Positions 1-9,260 of a stretch of 18,399 nt of DNA are shown in pieces (within the stretch, counting starts at the first letter, position 1; every line of letters starts with the position of its first letter). Made by a program: the position numbers and the translations under genes. The DNA lies in assembly GCA_050181295.1 (NCBI GenBank), contig JBFXDI010000082.1, forward strand, positions 1 through 18,399, given 5' to 3'. The DNA comes from JBFXDI01 sp050181295 (lineage in GTDB: Bacteria; Pseudomonadota; Alphaproteobacteria; Rhizobiales; Aestuariivirgaceae). The notes beneath the pieces are model-generated. The model saw only the letters and a list, made by a program, of their open reading frames with translations, was not told where the DNA came from and made no database searches.

Positions 1-973
1 CGATCGCCTTGGGATCCTTGGAGCCGGCCGCAGTCGCCGCCTGCGCGAAGACCTGCATCGAGGCGTAGGTGTAGAGCGTGTAGCCTTCTGGGTTGTAGTT
101 CTCGGCCTTGAACTTCTCCACCACGGCCTTCGCGGTATCGAACTTCTGCGGGTCCGGTGCGAAGGTCATGATCGTGCCCTCGCCGGCGTCGCCGGTGATC
201 GACCAGAACTCGTCGGTCACGAAGGCGTCGCCCGAGACCATCTGAGCCTGCAGACCCTGCTCGCGCATCTGGCGCAGGATGAGGCCGCCCTCGGTGTGAT
301 AGCCGCCGACATAGACGGCGTCGACATTGGCGCCCTTGAGCTTGGAGACGAGTGCTGTGTAGTCCTTCTCGCCCGCCGTATAAGCCTCATAGAGAGCCTC
401 CTGGAGGCCGGCGGCGTTCATGGCCTTCTTGGTCTCGTCCGCCAGGCCCTTGCCGTAGGCCGACTTGTCGTGAAGGATCGCAACCTTCTTGCCGGCATAC
501 TTCTGGGCGAGGAAGGCTCCCGCCACCTTGCCCTGCGCGTCGTCGCGGCCGCAGACGCGGTTGGTGTTCCAGTCGCCCTCGTCGGTGAAGGCGGGATTGG
601 TCGAGGCCGGCGAGATCTGCAGGATCCCTTCCTCGGCATAGACCTTGGAGGCCGGGATCGAGGAGCCGGAGCAGAAATGCCCGTCCATGAAGATCACGCC
701 CTTGGACGCCATCTGGTTGGCGACCGCCACGGCCTGCTTGGGATCGCAGGCATCGTCGCCGACGTTCAGCACCAACTGCTCGCCGAGCACGCCGCCCGCC
801 GCGTTGATGTCCTTGACCGCCATCTCGGCACCGCGCTTCATCTGCTCGCCGAAGGCGGCGTACTGGCCGGTGATGGGGCCCGTCACGCCCACCTGGATAT
901 CCGCCCAGGCGGCCGAGGCCGCCACAGTCGCGGCAACGCTCAGCGCGATGCCGGACAGCAAGAGTTTTCTCAT
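1..973 (-). CDS. Branched-chain amino acid ABC transporter substrate-binding protein (LivJ/LivK type), C-terminus cut by window edge
   Basis: Periplasmic binding protein that delivers branched-chain amino acids or related amides to the LivHMGF transporter encoded upstream. The ATG at 973 follows a GGGAGA ribosome site, and 324 codons are present before the window ends. Families of this type run to about 370 residues, so a short C-terminal piece is missing. Residues 1-24 form a signal peptide (MRKLLLSG, then an Ala-rich stretch ending SAAWA before DIQVG). The mature part starts with the typical IQVGVTGPITGQYAAFGEQ pattern. Cys76 (DDACDPKQA) and Cys101 (GHFCSGSS) match the conserved disulfide of LivJ/LivK. 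It is the last gene of the minus-strand liv operon, 195 bp after the DUF6867 gene, so it may have its own promoter. The exact substrate cannot be read from sequence. Confidence 0.93.
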   Translation of the reverse strand, partial: MRKLLLSGIALSVAATVAASAAWADIQVGVTGPITGQYAAFGEQMKRGAEMAVKDINAAGGVLGEQLVLNVGDDACDPKQAVAVANQMASKGVIFMDGHFCSGSSIPASKVYAEEGILQISPASTNPAFTDEGDWNTNRVCGRDDAQGKVAGAFLAQKYAGKKVAILHDKSAYGKGLADETKKAMNAAGLQEALYEAYTAGEKDYTALVSKLKGANVDAVYVGGYHTEGGLILRQMREQGLQAQMVSGDAFVTDEFWSITGDAGEGTIMTFAPDPQKFDTAKAVVEKFKAENYNPEGYTLYTYASMQVFAQAATAAGSKDPKAI

Positions 974-994
974 TACCGTCTCCCTTGGTTTTAG

Positions 995-1009
995 GGGCCT
1001 TCACGGCCC
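995..1009 (-). other. Short hairpin in the leader of the binding-protein gene
   Basis: GGGCC (995-999) and GGCCC (1005-1009) pair around a 5-nt loop, extendable by one G-T pair. The hairpin lies 22 bases upstream of the binding-protein start and has no T-run, so it does not look like a full intrinsic terminator. A role in mRNA processing or stability between DUF6867 and the binding-protein gene is only a guess. I saw no convincing promoter in the rest of the gap 974-1168. Confidence 0.25.
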
Positions 1010-1168
1010 TCGGGGTTAAAGCCTCCAGAGGCCACTTTCGGCCAAGTAGAGGCGCTTGGAAAGGGCAATCTGAACGCGAGGGTTAAGCCCCCCGTCGCCC
1101 GTATTTGCCCCCATTTCAACGGCTTGAGCGCGACCAATGCGGCACCGCACGGTGCTCCTCGATCGTGC

Positions 1169-1519
1169 TCAGGCGGCGTCAGCCTTCTCTCTCCAACTGA
1201 AAGGACCGGTGCGTTCGTATAGCCAGGGATACTGGCTCGTCATTTGTCTGGCCCGCGTAAGGCGATAGCCCAGGAGGGCGCCGGCGATCAAGACCAGCGT
1301 GTCGGTGATGTAGTAGTGGAGCGACAGAAGCTCGCCCTCGAACAGCGCATAATGCAGGAACCGCAGGGCGCAGCCCATGAGCAGCATGTAGGCGACAGGC
1401 ATCCAGAGCGGCCGCCATTTGCCGGCAAGCGCCCGCCCGGCCAGGAATGCCGCCCCGCCGCCGATGATCACGGTCATGATCAGGAAGATCCAGGGGCTGT
1501 CCTCGACGATGATGCTCAT
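1169..1519 (-). CDS. DUF6867 family small membrane protein of the liv operon
   Basis: A 116-residue protein of a family I recognise as DUF6867, found mainly in alphaproteobacteria next to branched-chain amino acid transporter genes; no biochemical role is known to me. The ATG at 1519 (MSIIVEDSPWIF) was chosen over an in-frame GTG at 1543 because GAGGA lies just before the ATG and family members begin at this point. Three hydrophobic segments are visible at about residues 11-29, 39-56 and 68-85. The conserved C-terminal block includes RLTRARQM, YPWLYERTGPFSWRE. It sits between livF and the binding-protein gene on the same strand, which suggests a transporter accessory, but that is inference from position. 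An extragenic palindromic element separates it from livF. Confidence 0.85.
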   Translation of the reverse strand: MSIIVEDSPWIFLIMTVIIGGGAAFLAGRALAGKWRPLWMPVAYMLLMGCALRFLHYALFEGELLSLHYYITDTLVLIAGALLGYRLTRARQMTSQYPWLYERTGPFSWREKADAA

Positions 1520-1547
1520 GGGAGCAAGTTCCTCGTTCTCCACCTTC

Positions 1548-1633
1548 CGTCACCCCAGCGCAGGCTGGGGTCCGATGGCGGGCTTCCGCAGGCGGAGAGG
1601 CTCGATTGGATGCCAGCCTTCGCTGGCATGACG
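1548..1633. repeat. 86-bp extragenic palindromic element, copy 1 (inside the liv operon)
   Basis: Bounded by CGTCA (1548-1552) and its complement TGACG (1629-1633). It contains three hairpins: ACCCCAGC/GCTGGGGT (1552-1559 with 1564-1571), a central TCCGC/GCGGA (1585-1589 with 1592-1596), and ATGCCAGC/GCTGGCAT (1610-1617 with 1622-1629). It lies between livF and the DUF6867 gene. Dispersed elements of this general look are common between genes in alphaproteobacteria and often yield spurious ORFs. It shares its length, ends and design with the element at 13397-13482. Confidence 0.8.
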
Positions 1634-1666
1634 GTCCGGGCGGGGATCATCGCGTGCACACCCATC

Positions 1667-2391
1667 TCAGTGCTTCGCTCCGCCCTCGAGATAGGCGGCC
1701 CGGATCTCCTCCCTCGCCAGGAGCTCGCGGCCGGTGCCGGACATGGTGATGCGTCCGTTGACCATCACATAGGCCCGGTGGGCAAGCTTCAGGGCATGAA
1801 AGGCATTCTGCTCCACCAGGAAGACGGTCATGCCCTCCTCGCGGTTGAGACTGCGGATCACATCGAAGATCTGACGCACGATAAGGGGCGCAAGGCCGAG
1901 CGAGGGCTCGTCGAGCAACAGGAGGCGCGGGCGCGCCATGAGCGCGCGGCCGATCGCCAGCATCTGCTGCTCGCCACCCGAGAGCGTGCCGCCGCGCTGC
2001 GACTGCCGTCGCTCGAGGATCGGGAACAGCTTGAAGACCCGAGCGAGATCCGCGTCGAAGTTTTTGGCGTCGGTGATCGCCGAGCCCATTTGCAGGTTCT
2101 CGAGCACCGTCATGCGGGGAAAGATGCGGCGGCCTTCCGGCGCCTGAGCCAGTCCCATGCGCACGATCTCGTGCGTCGGCGTGCGGCTGATCTCGCGGCC
2201 GTCGAACTGGATCGAACCGACCCGGCACTGGGGCGTGCCGCAGATCGTCATCATCAGCGTCGACTTGCCGGCGCCGTTCGAGCCGATGAGCGTCACGATC
2301 TCGCCCTTGCCGACGTCGATGTCGACGCCTTTCAGCGCCTGGATCTTGCCGTAGAAGGTCTCGACACCGCGCACACTGAGAAGGGGACTGG

Positions 2392-2395
<4 letters not shown>
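1667..2395 (-). CDS. livF: Branched-chain amino acid ABC transporter ATP-binding protein LivF
   Basis: One of two cytoplasmic ATPases that power the Liv importer. In its 242 residues the Walker A motif GSNGAGKST is at 38-46, the Q-loop region around AQAPEGRRIFPRMTV at 83-97, the signature LSGGEQQ at 138-144, and Walker B LLLLDEP at 158-164. The AQAPEGRR..F..MTVLENL pattern is typical of LivF rather than LivG. The start is GTG at 2395, and its bases overlap the stop of livG (GTGA, 4 nt), which indicates translational coupling. The length is close to the usual 235-240 residues. Downstream on the same strand come the palindromic element and the DUF6867 gene. Confidence 0.96.
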
Positions 2396-3269
<874 letters not shown>

Positions 3270-3270
<1 letters not shown>

Positions 3271-4664
3271 CAGCCGTGGCCCTCAGCGACGAGATCCGCC
3301 GACACGCTCTTCTTCTCCTTGAGGTAGATCGAGGGATCGCGATGCGTGACGAGCCCGCGCGGGCGCCAGATCATGATCAGCACCATGGCGAGCCCGAAGA
3401 TGATCATGCGGAACTGCGTCGGATCGAAATCGCTGCCGAACACGGCTTTCAGGAAATCGAGATTCCGGAACAGCTCGAAGCCGCCGATCATCACGATGCC
3501 CGCCACGACCACGCCGATCTGCGAGCCGAGGCCGCCCAGCACGACGATGGCGAGGATAAGGGCGGATTCCATGAAGACGAAGGATTCGGGGCTGACGAAG
3601 CCCTGGCGGGTGGCGAAGAAAGAACCGGCGAAGCCGCCGAACATGGCGCCCATGGCAAAGGCGGTGAGCTTGGTGTTGGTGGTGTTGATGCCGAGCGAGC
3701 GACAGGCGATCTCATCCTCGCGCAGCGCTTCCCAGGCGCGTCCGATCGGCAGCCTGCGGAGTCTCAGCGTGAAGAAGTTGGTGATGAGGGCCAGGACGAG
3801 GATGATGTAGTAGAGGAAGATGATGCGGTGGATAGAGGCGAATTCGAGCCCGAAGGTCGCCGCGAAGCCGTCCGGATCGCGCGAGAACTCGATGCCGAAG
3901 AAGGAGGGGCGCGGGATTCCGGAAATGCCGTTGGGGCCGTTGGTGAACTCGTACCAGTTGAGGAGCACGACCCGGATGATCTCGCCGAAGGCCAAGGTCA
4001 CGATGGCGAGGTAGTCGCCCCGCAGACGCAGAACCGGGAAGCCCAGGATGACGCCCCAGAGCGCGGCGAGCAGGCCGGCGAGCGGGAGCACGATCCAGAA
4101 GGCCCAGGGCGTGATGCCGGGGCCGAGCCATTGCGGCAGGTAGATGGTGGCAAGCAGCGCGTAGGAATAGGCGCCGACCGCGTAGAAGGCGACATAGCCC
4201 AGGTCGAGAAGCCCCGCGAGCCCGACAACGATGTTGAGGCCCCATCCAAGCATGATGTAGGTGAGGATGAGGATGGCGAGGTCGAGGATGTAGCGGTCCG
4301 TCGAGGGCAGGAAGGGCAGGACCACCGCGGCGAAGAGCAGCACGAAGCCGAAATAGCCGCTGTAGGGGCCGATGCGCTCCAGAAGGCGCGTGCCGATCGA
4401 GCGCTTGCCACCTCTCGCCTCGCGGCGGCTCCAGAATAGGAGGTTGAGGGCGAGCCTGCCGGCGGCCACGATCAGCGCGGCAACCAGCACCAGGCTCCAG
4501 CGCTGCTCGAGCACCAGGCCGCCAGGCGCCGTCACCGTCTTCAGCCCCATGATGGGCGCGAAGATCACCAGCGCGAGAAGTCCCGCCAGCAGGCTGTCCT
4601 TGAGTGCTGCGCCGAGGTCGGTTCCCGGCTGGTCGGCAGGCGCCGACGGGTTCGCGGCGGCCAT
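3270..4664 (-). CDS. livM: Branched-chain amino acid ABC transporter permease LivM
   Basis: Inner-membrane permease, 464 residues. Residues 1-120 form an N-terminal extension with about three hydrophobic segments, as in long LivM proteins such as that of E. coli (LivHM N-terminal domain type). The conserved permease core follows, with GLAGLLDLGYVAFYAVGAY (148-166) and many membrane helices. The cytoplasmic coupling loop that contacts the ATPases reads GRAWEALREDEIACRSLGIN (308-327). The ATG at 4664 lies 6 bp after the livH stop, and the gene's own stop touches the livG start. It pairs with LivH to form the channel. Confidence 0.95.
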
Positions 4665-4670
4665 GTGGCT

Positions 4671-5594
<924 letters not shown>

Positions 5595-5762
5595 GCGCCC
5601 CCCGTTCTTCCGCTCACCCGTTATTCTTTCGCGGTCGTCTCTCTGCAACCGCCGTGATGCCCATCCTTAGCCCTCGGCCGTCGGGTTGACAAGGCCGGCC
5701 CAGCCTTGCCGAGGCCGGCGCGGCCGTGCTGTGATCCAGGTCTTTCCTCGCAGGGACCTGCC

Positions 5763-6533
5763 ATGATCGAAACGTCAACCCCGCCGACCGCCGCCGTTCT
5801 CGTGATCGGCGACGAGATCCTGTCGGGGCGCACCAAGGACAAGAACCTCGGCTATATCGCGGACTGGCTGGCGGCGCTCGGCATCGACCTCAAGGAAGCG
5901 CGGATCGTCTCCGACATCGAGGAGGACATCGTTGCCGCGCTCAATGCGCTGAGGTCCCGCTACACCTATGTCTTCACCACCGGAGGGATCGGCCCGACGC
6001 ATGACGACATCACGGCGGATTCCGTCGCCAGGGCCTTCGGCGTGCCCATCACGCACCATCCGGAGGCCGTCGCCATCCTCCAAACCTATTTCGCCGAGAT
6101 CGGGCGCGAGGCGAACGAGGCGCGCATGCGCATGGCGCGCACTCCGGTCGGGGCGGAGCTCATCCCCAACGCCGTCTCCAAGGCCCCGGGCTTCAGGATT
6201 GGCAACGTGTTCGTCATGGCGGGCGTGCCGCGCATCATGCAGGCGATGCTCGATACGATCGCGCCGCTCCTGCGCCACGGCACGCCTGTCCAGTCGCGCT
6301 CGGTGACGATCGAGGCGGGGGAGGGGGACATCGCCATCCCGCTCAAGGACATACAGGCGCGCTACCCCGAGGTGGTCATCGGCTCCTATCCGAAGGAGCT
6401 TCCGGGGTCGCGCTTCGCGGCCGACATCGTGCTCCGCTCGCGCGACGAGACGGCGTTGTCACAGGCGGCTTCGGAAGTCGACGCGCTCCGCAGACGCCTC
6501 GACGGCGGGGAAGCACCGACGAAGTGGACTTGA
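5763..6533 (+). CDS. Stand-alone molybdopterin-binding domain protein (CinA N-terminal / MoaB-Mog type)
   Basis: A 256-residue protein carrying the MoCF-type fold shared by MogA, MoeA and the N-terminus of CinA. The ATG at 5763 is preceded by CAGGGA. Key motifs are VIGDEILSGRTKDKN at 14-28 and the loop TTGGIGPTHDDIT at 72-84, which in the family binds the molybdopterin or nucleotide-like ligand. It lacks the C-terminal nicotinamide-nucleotide amidase domain of full-length CinA (about 400 residues), so an amidase role is unlikely. Such short forms are common in Hyphomicrobiales and are usually annotated as competence/damage-inducible protein A, though their reaction is not settled. It is divergent from livH and convergent with the PAS-receiver gene, with only 2 bp between the two stops. 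Confidence 0.88.
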   Translation: MIETSTPPTAAVLVIGDEILSGRTKDKNLGYIADWLAALGIDLKEARIVSDIEEDIVAALNALRSRYTYVFTTGGIGPTHDDITADSVARAFGVPITHHPEAVAILQTYFAEIGREANEARMRMARTPVGAELIPNAVSKAPGFRIGNVFVMAGVPRIMQAMLDTIAPLLRHGTPVQSRSVTIEAGEGDIAIPLKDIQARYPEVVIGSYPKELPGSRFAADIVLRSRDETALSQAASEVDALRRRLDGGEAPTKWT

Positions 6534-6535
6534 GG

Positions 6536-8017
6536 TCAGGCGGCGAGAGCCTCGGACATCGCCCGCCGAACCTTCTCCGTGAGCTCCTCGCGCGTGAAGG
6601 GCTTGCTGATGAGGCCGACGACCTGGGGGATCTTCTCGACGCCCTCCATGGTCTCGCCGCCATAGCCGGAGGCGAAGAGGATCTTCAGCTCCGGCCTGAT
6701 CCTCAGCGCTTGATGCGCAAGCTCGGGTCCCATCATGCCTGCCATCACGACATCGGAAAGCAGGAGACGGATGTCCGAGCGGGTCTGCAAGACCTCCAGT
6801 GCCTCGGAGCCGCTGGCGGCGCTCCAGACGGGATAGCCCAGATCCTCGACCATGGCGCGCGCGACATCGCGCACCTGCTCGTTGTCCTCCACAATCAGCA
6901 CCGCGGGAGACGTATCCTCCGCGAGGATGGCGGGGGAGGGGGGAGGCGCCGAAGCTTCGGGAAGCGATTCGGGCAGCGGAGTCCGGAAAGGCGCTTCGAC
7001 GGGCCTTTCCTCCGAGAAGTCGATGAGGCGGTTTGAAAGGTCGACGCCCCGCTCCAGGGCCTCGATCACCGTGCGGATGCGAGCGCGGATCTCGTCGCGG
7101 TCCTTCGCTTCCTCAGCCAGCCGCAAGTTCCCGTGCGCTCCGGCGAGAAGAAGGCGGAAGTCGCGGGCGATGTCGGCGGTCAGCCGGTCGCTCGCCTCGC
7201 GTGCGCGGTCGGCGGGCCGCGGATCGGGCTTCTGGTTTTCAGCCGAGGGAGCCTGGCGCGGCTCGCCTTCGGCGGTGACATCGCGCAGCAGGCCCAGGAT
7301 CTTCGCGGGCTCGCCGGTCGCCGGGTCCTTCATCAGGGCCGCTTTCGCCGCGACCCAGCGCCAGTTGCCGTCGCGATGGCGCAGGCGGTAGCGGGAGCGG
7401 ACCACGGGCATTCTGTCTGAAAGGCTCCCGACCCGCGCCGTCATGGTGGCGTTCTCATCGTCCGGATGGACGCGCGCGTCGAGCGCCAGGAAGCTCGGGG
7501 AGGCATCCGCCCGCTCAAGCCCGAGCATGCCCAGGATTTCCGGCGCGGTCTCGCCGCTCTGGCTCCTGAGATCGTAGCTCCATGGGGCCGAGCCCTCCTC
7601 GCCCGTCGCGAGCGCGCGCCAGGCTTCCGCCTCGGCGGTCGTGTCGGAGCCCCCGCCCCGCGCGGACGGCCCGATGAGGAGCAGAAACTCTTCAGCGCCT
7701 TCGCGCATGAGCTGGGGTGTGAAGCGCAGCAACCGTTCCCCGCCTGCTTCCGGCCGGTAGGTCACGTCGAGGCGGGTGGCGGTGCGGGTTCCTGCGTCGC
7801 TCAGGTCGGCGTCTATATAGCGCGCCCGGAGAACGCCATCCTCCGATTGCGACAGCGGGCGGCCGATCAGGTCGGATTTGCGGAAGTTCCAGCGGCGCGC
7901 GAGACCCAAGGTCGCGTCGACGACCCGCGCCTCGGGAAGGCTCACGGCGAGCGCTTCGACGCCCGCAACCTCGAGCGCCTTGATTGTCTCGCCGACGATA
8001 CTGTTCGCGGACGCCAT
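6536..8017 (-). CDS. PAS-PAS-degenerate histidine-kinase-like-receiver protein without ATPase domain
   Basis: A 493-residue cytoplasmic signalling protein from the ATG at 8017; an in-frame GTG at 8023 sits too close to the AGG. Residues ~1-115 look like a PAS domain. Residues ~135-250 look like a PAS_3-type domain (LDARVHPDD, RYRLRHRDGNWRWV, ILGLLRDVT). Residues ~275-340 align with the dimerisation/phosphoacceptor helices of hybrid kinases, where IAHDFNNLL would be expected. Here it reads IARDFRLLLAGAHGNLRL, so the histidine is Arg285. No N, G1 or G2 ATPase boxes follow. After a Pro-rich linker, a complete receiver starts at ~372 with acidic E377/D378, phosphoacceptor Asp422 (LLSDVV), Ser450 and Lys472 (SKPF). 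It cannot autophosphorylate and probably acts as a receiver or scaffold for another kinase. Its partner is unknown. Confidence 0.85.
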   Translation of the reverse strand: MASANSIVGETIKALEVAGVEALAVSLPEARVVDATLGLARRWNFRKSDLIGRPLSQSEDGVLRARYIDADLSDAGTRTATRLDVTYRPEAGGERLLRFTPQLMREGAEEFLLLIGPSARGGGSDTTAEAEAWRALATGEEGSAPWSYDLRSQSGETAPEILGMLGLERADASPSFLALDARVHPDDENATMTARVGSLSDRMPVVRSRYRLRHRDGNWRWVAAKAALMKDPATGEPAKILGLLRDVTAEGEPRQAPSAENQKPDPRPADRAREASDRLTADIARDFRLLLAGAHGNLRLAEEAKDRDEIRARIRTVIEALERGVDLSNRLIDFSEERPVEAPFRTPLPESLPEASAPPPSPAILAEDTSPAVLIVEDNEQVRDVARAMVEDLGYPVWSAASGSEALEVLQTRSDIRLLLSDVVMAGMMGPELAHQALRIRPELKILFASGYGGETMEGVEKIPQVVGLISKPFTREELTEKVRRAMSEALAA

Positions 8018-8169
8018 ACTCACACACCTGTTCCGGCCGCCACTTTGCCGGGCAATGGTGAAGGGAGGGTTTATCCCAGGGGCCGGGTGGGCTTTCAGGC
8101 GGAGGTCGCCGGCTTGTGGGCGGTCGGCGTCTCGGGCAGTGTCGGCCCCGGCATCGAGGAGGGCGTTGC

Positions 8170-8688
8170 ATGGCCGGCGAAACTTCCAATGGCGAGGAGC
8201 GCTACCGGAAAGCGTTCCCGGTCTCCTGGGACCAGTTCCACCGAGACGCCCGCGCGCTCGCCTGGCGGCTGTCGGACGCCGGATCCTTCGAGGCGGTGGT
8301 GGCGGTCACCCGCGGGGGCCTCGTGCCGGCGGCGATCGTGGCCCGCGAGCTCGGCGTGCGGGTGGTGGAAACAGTGTGCGTGGCCTCCTACGACTACGGC
8401 AAGCAGGGCGCCCTCTCGGTGCTGAAGCCGGTCGACAAGGGGATCGTGGGGCGGGAGGGAGGACGCCACGTCCTGATCGTCGATGATCTGGTCGACACGG
8501 GCAGGACGGCAAAGGTCGTGCGGGACATGCTGCCGGGCGCGCATTTCGCCACGGTCTACGCCAAGCCCGCCGGGCGGCCGCTGGTCGACACCTTCGTCAC
8601 CGAGGTTTCCCAGGACACCTGGATCTACCTGCCCTGGGACATGGCGCTGCAGTTCGCGCCGCCGATCCGGGACGGGGCGAGGGCGTGA
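8170..8688 (+). CDS. gpt: Xanthine (xanthine-guanine) phosphoribosyltransferase
   Basis: A 172-residue purine salvage enzyme that transfers ribose-5-phosphate from PRPP to xanthine or guanine (Gpt family). The ATG at 8170 follows GAGGAGGG, a strong ribosome site, so upstream in-frame starts are not used. The PRPP loop VLIVDDLVDTGRTA is at 101-114, preceded by the typical RGGLVPAAIVARELG (48-62) and VASYDYGKQG (71-80). The C-terminal block AKPAGRPLVDTFV..VSQDTWI..PWDM..QFAPPI is diagnostic of Gpt rather than hypoxanthine enzymes. The N-terminus is ~15 residues longer than E. coli Gpt (152 residues in total). The stop overlaps the start of the RidA-family gene. It is divergent from the PAS-receiver gene. 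Confidence 0.94.
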   Translation: MAGETSNGEERYRKAFPVSWDQFHRDARALAWRLSDAGSFEAVVAVTRGGLVPAAIVARELGVRVVETVCVASYDYGKQGALSVLKPVDKGIVGREGGRHVLIVDDLVDTGRTAKVVRDMLPGAHFATVYAKPAGRPLVDTFVTEVSQDTWIYLPWDMALQFAPPIRDGARA

Positions 8689-9167
8689 GCGCGATCGAGG
8701 AGAAGCTCGAGGCGATGGGCATGCCGTTGCCCCGCCCGCCGGCCGCCATCGGCGCCTTCGCGCCGGGCGTCGTGCATGGCGGGGTGCTTTACGTTTCCGG
8801 AACCTATGGCACCGTCAAGGACGAGGCCGGCACGGACGTCATCCCGAAGCCCGGAAAGGTCGGTGCGGAGCTCACGATCGAGGACGGATACGAGTCGGCG
8901 CGCCTGATGGCGCTCAATCACCTGGCGCTGGCGAAGGAGGTGGTGGGCGATCTCGACGCACTGCTGCGGCCGATCCGGCTCGTCGGGTATGTGAACGCCG
9001 CACCCGGCTTTCGGAATGCGCCCGCGGTGCTGAACGGTGCGTCCGATCTCCTGCTGCAATTGTTCGGAGACGATCTCGGCCGGCATGCGCGCATGGCGCT
9101 CTACCAGCACGAGTTGGCGCGCGATGCGCCGGTGGCGGGGGAGATCATGTTCGCGCTCAGGACGTGA
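8685..9167 (+). CDS. RidA (YjgF/YER057c/UK114) family protein
   Basis: A 160-residue protein of the RidA superfamily, whose best-known members hydrolyse reactive enamine/imine intermediates released by PLP enzymes. The start is GTG at 8685, overlapping the gpt stop by 4 nt (GTGA), so translation is probably coupled. Family pattern: VLYVSGTYG (34-42), ALNHLALAKEVVGDLD (76-91), then HARMALYQHELARDAPVAGEIMFAL at the C-terminus. Arg136 and Glu153 occupy the positions of the substrate-binding Arg and C-terminal Glu of E. coli RidA. It is longer than RidA proper (~128 residues), with an N-terminal lead of ~25 residues, and belongs to a different subgroup, so deaminase activity is plausible but not certain. 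The substrate is unknown. Confidence 0.9.
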   Translation: MSAIEEKLEAMGMPLPRPPAAIGAFAPGVVHGGVLYVSGTYGTVKDEAGTDVIPKPGKVGAELTIEDGYESARLMALNHLALAKEVVGDLDALLRPIRLVGYVNAAPGFRNAPAVLNGASDLLLQLFGDDLGRHARMALYQHELARDAPVAGEIMFALRT

Positions 9168-9181
9168 ACAGAGATGGTGTT

Positions 9182-9207
9182 GCATCGCGGAAAATTTCCC
9201 GCGATGC
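9182..9207. terminator. Hairpin between convergent ridA-like and ku genes, possible bidirectional terminator
   Basis: Nine-base arms GCATCGCGG (9182-9190) and CCGCGATGC (9199-9207) enclose an A/T-rich loop. The stem can extend through AAA/TTT with one bulged C. It lies in the 93-bp gap between two genes that end towards each other, where a shared terminator is expected. There is no long T-run on either side, so the terminator call rests on position and stem strength. Confidence 0.45.
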
Positions 9208-9260
9208 CCGTGCTGTAGGCCGTTCCCTTAAGGAGGGGATTCAAGCAGTCAGGGGCGTAG

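Noticed and set aside
5686..5691. TTGACA as a -35 box for the molybdopterin-binding gene
   Set aside because: No acceptable -10 box lies 16-18 bases downstream (CCGAGG there), so a promoter was not called.
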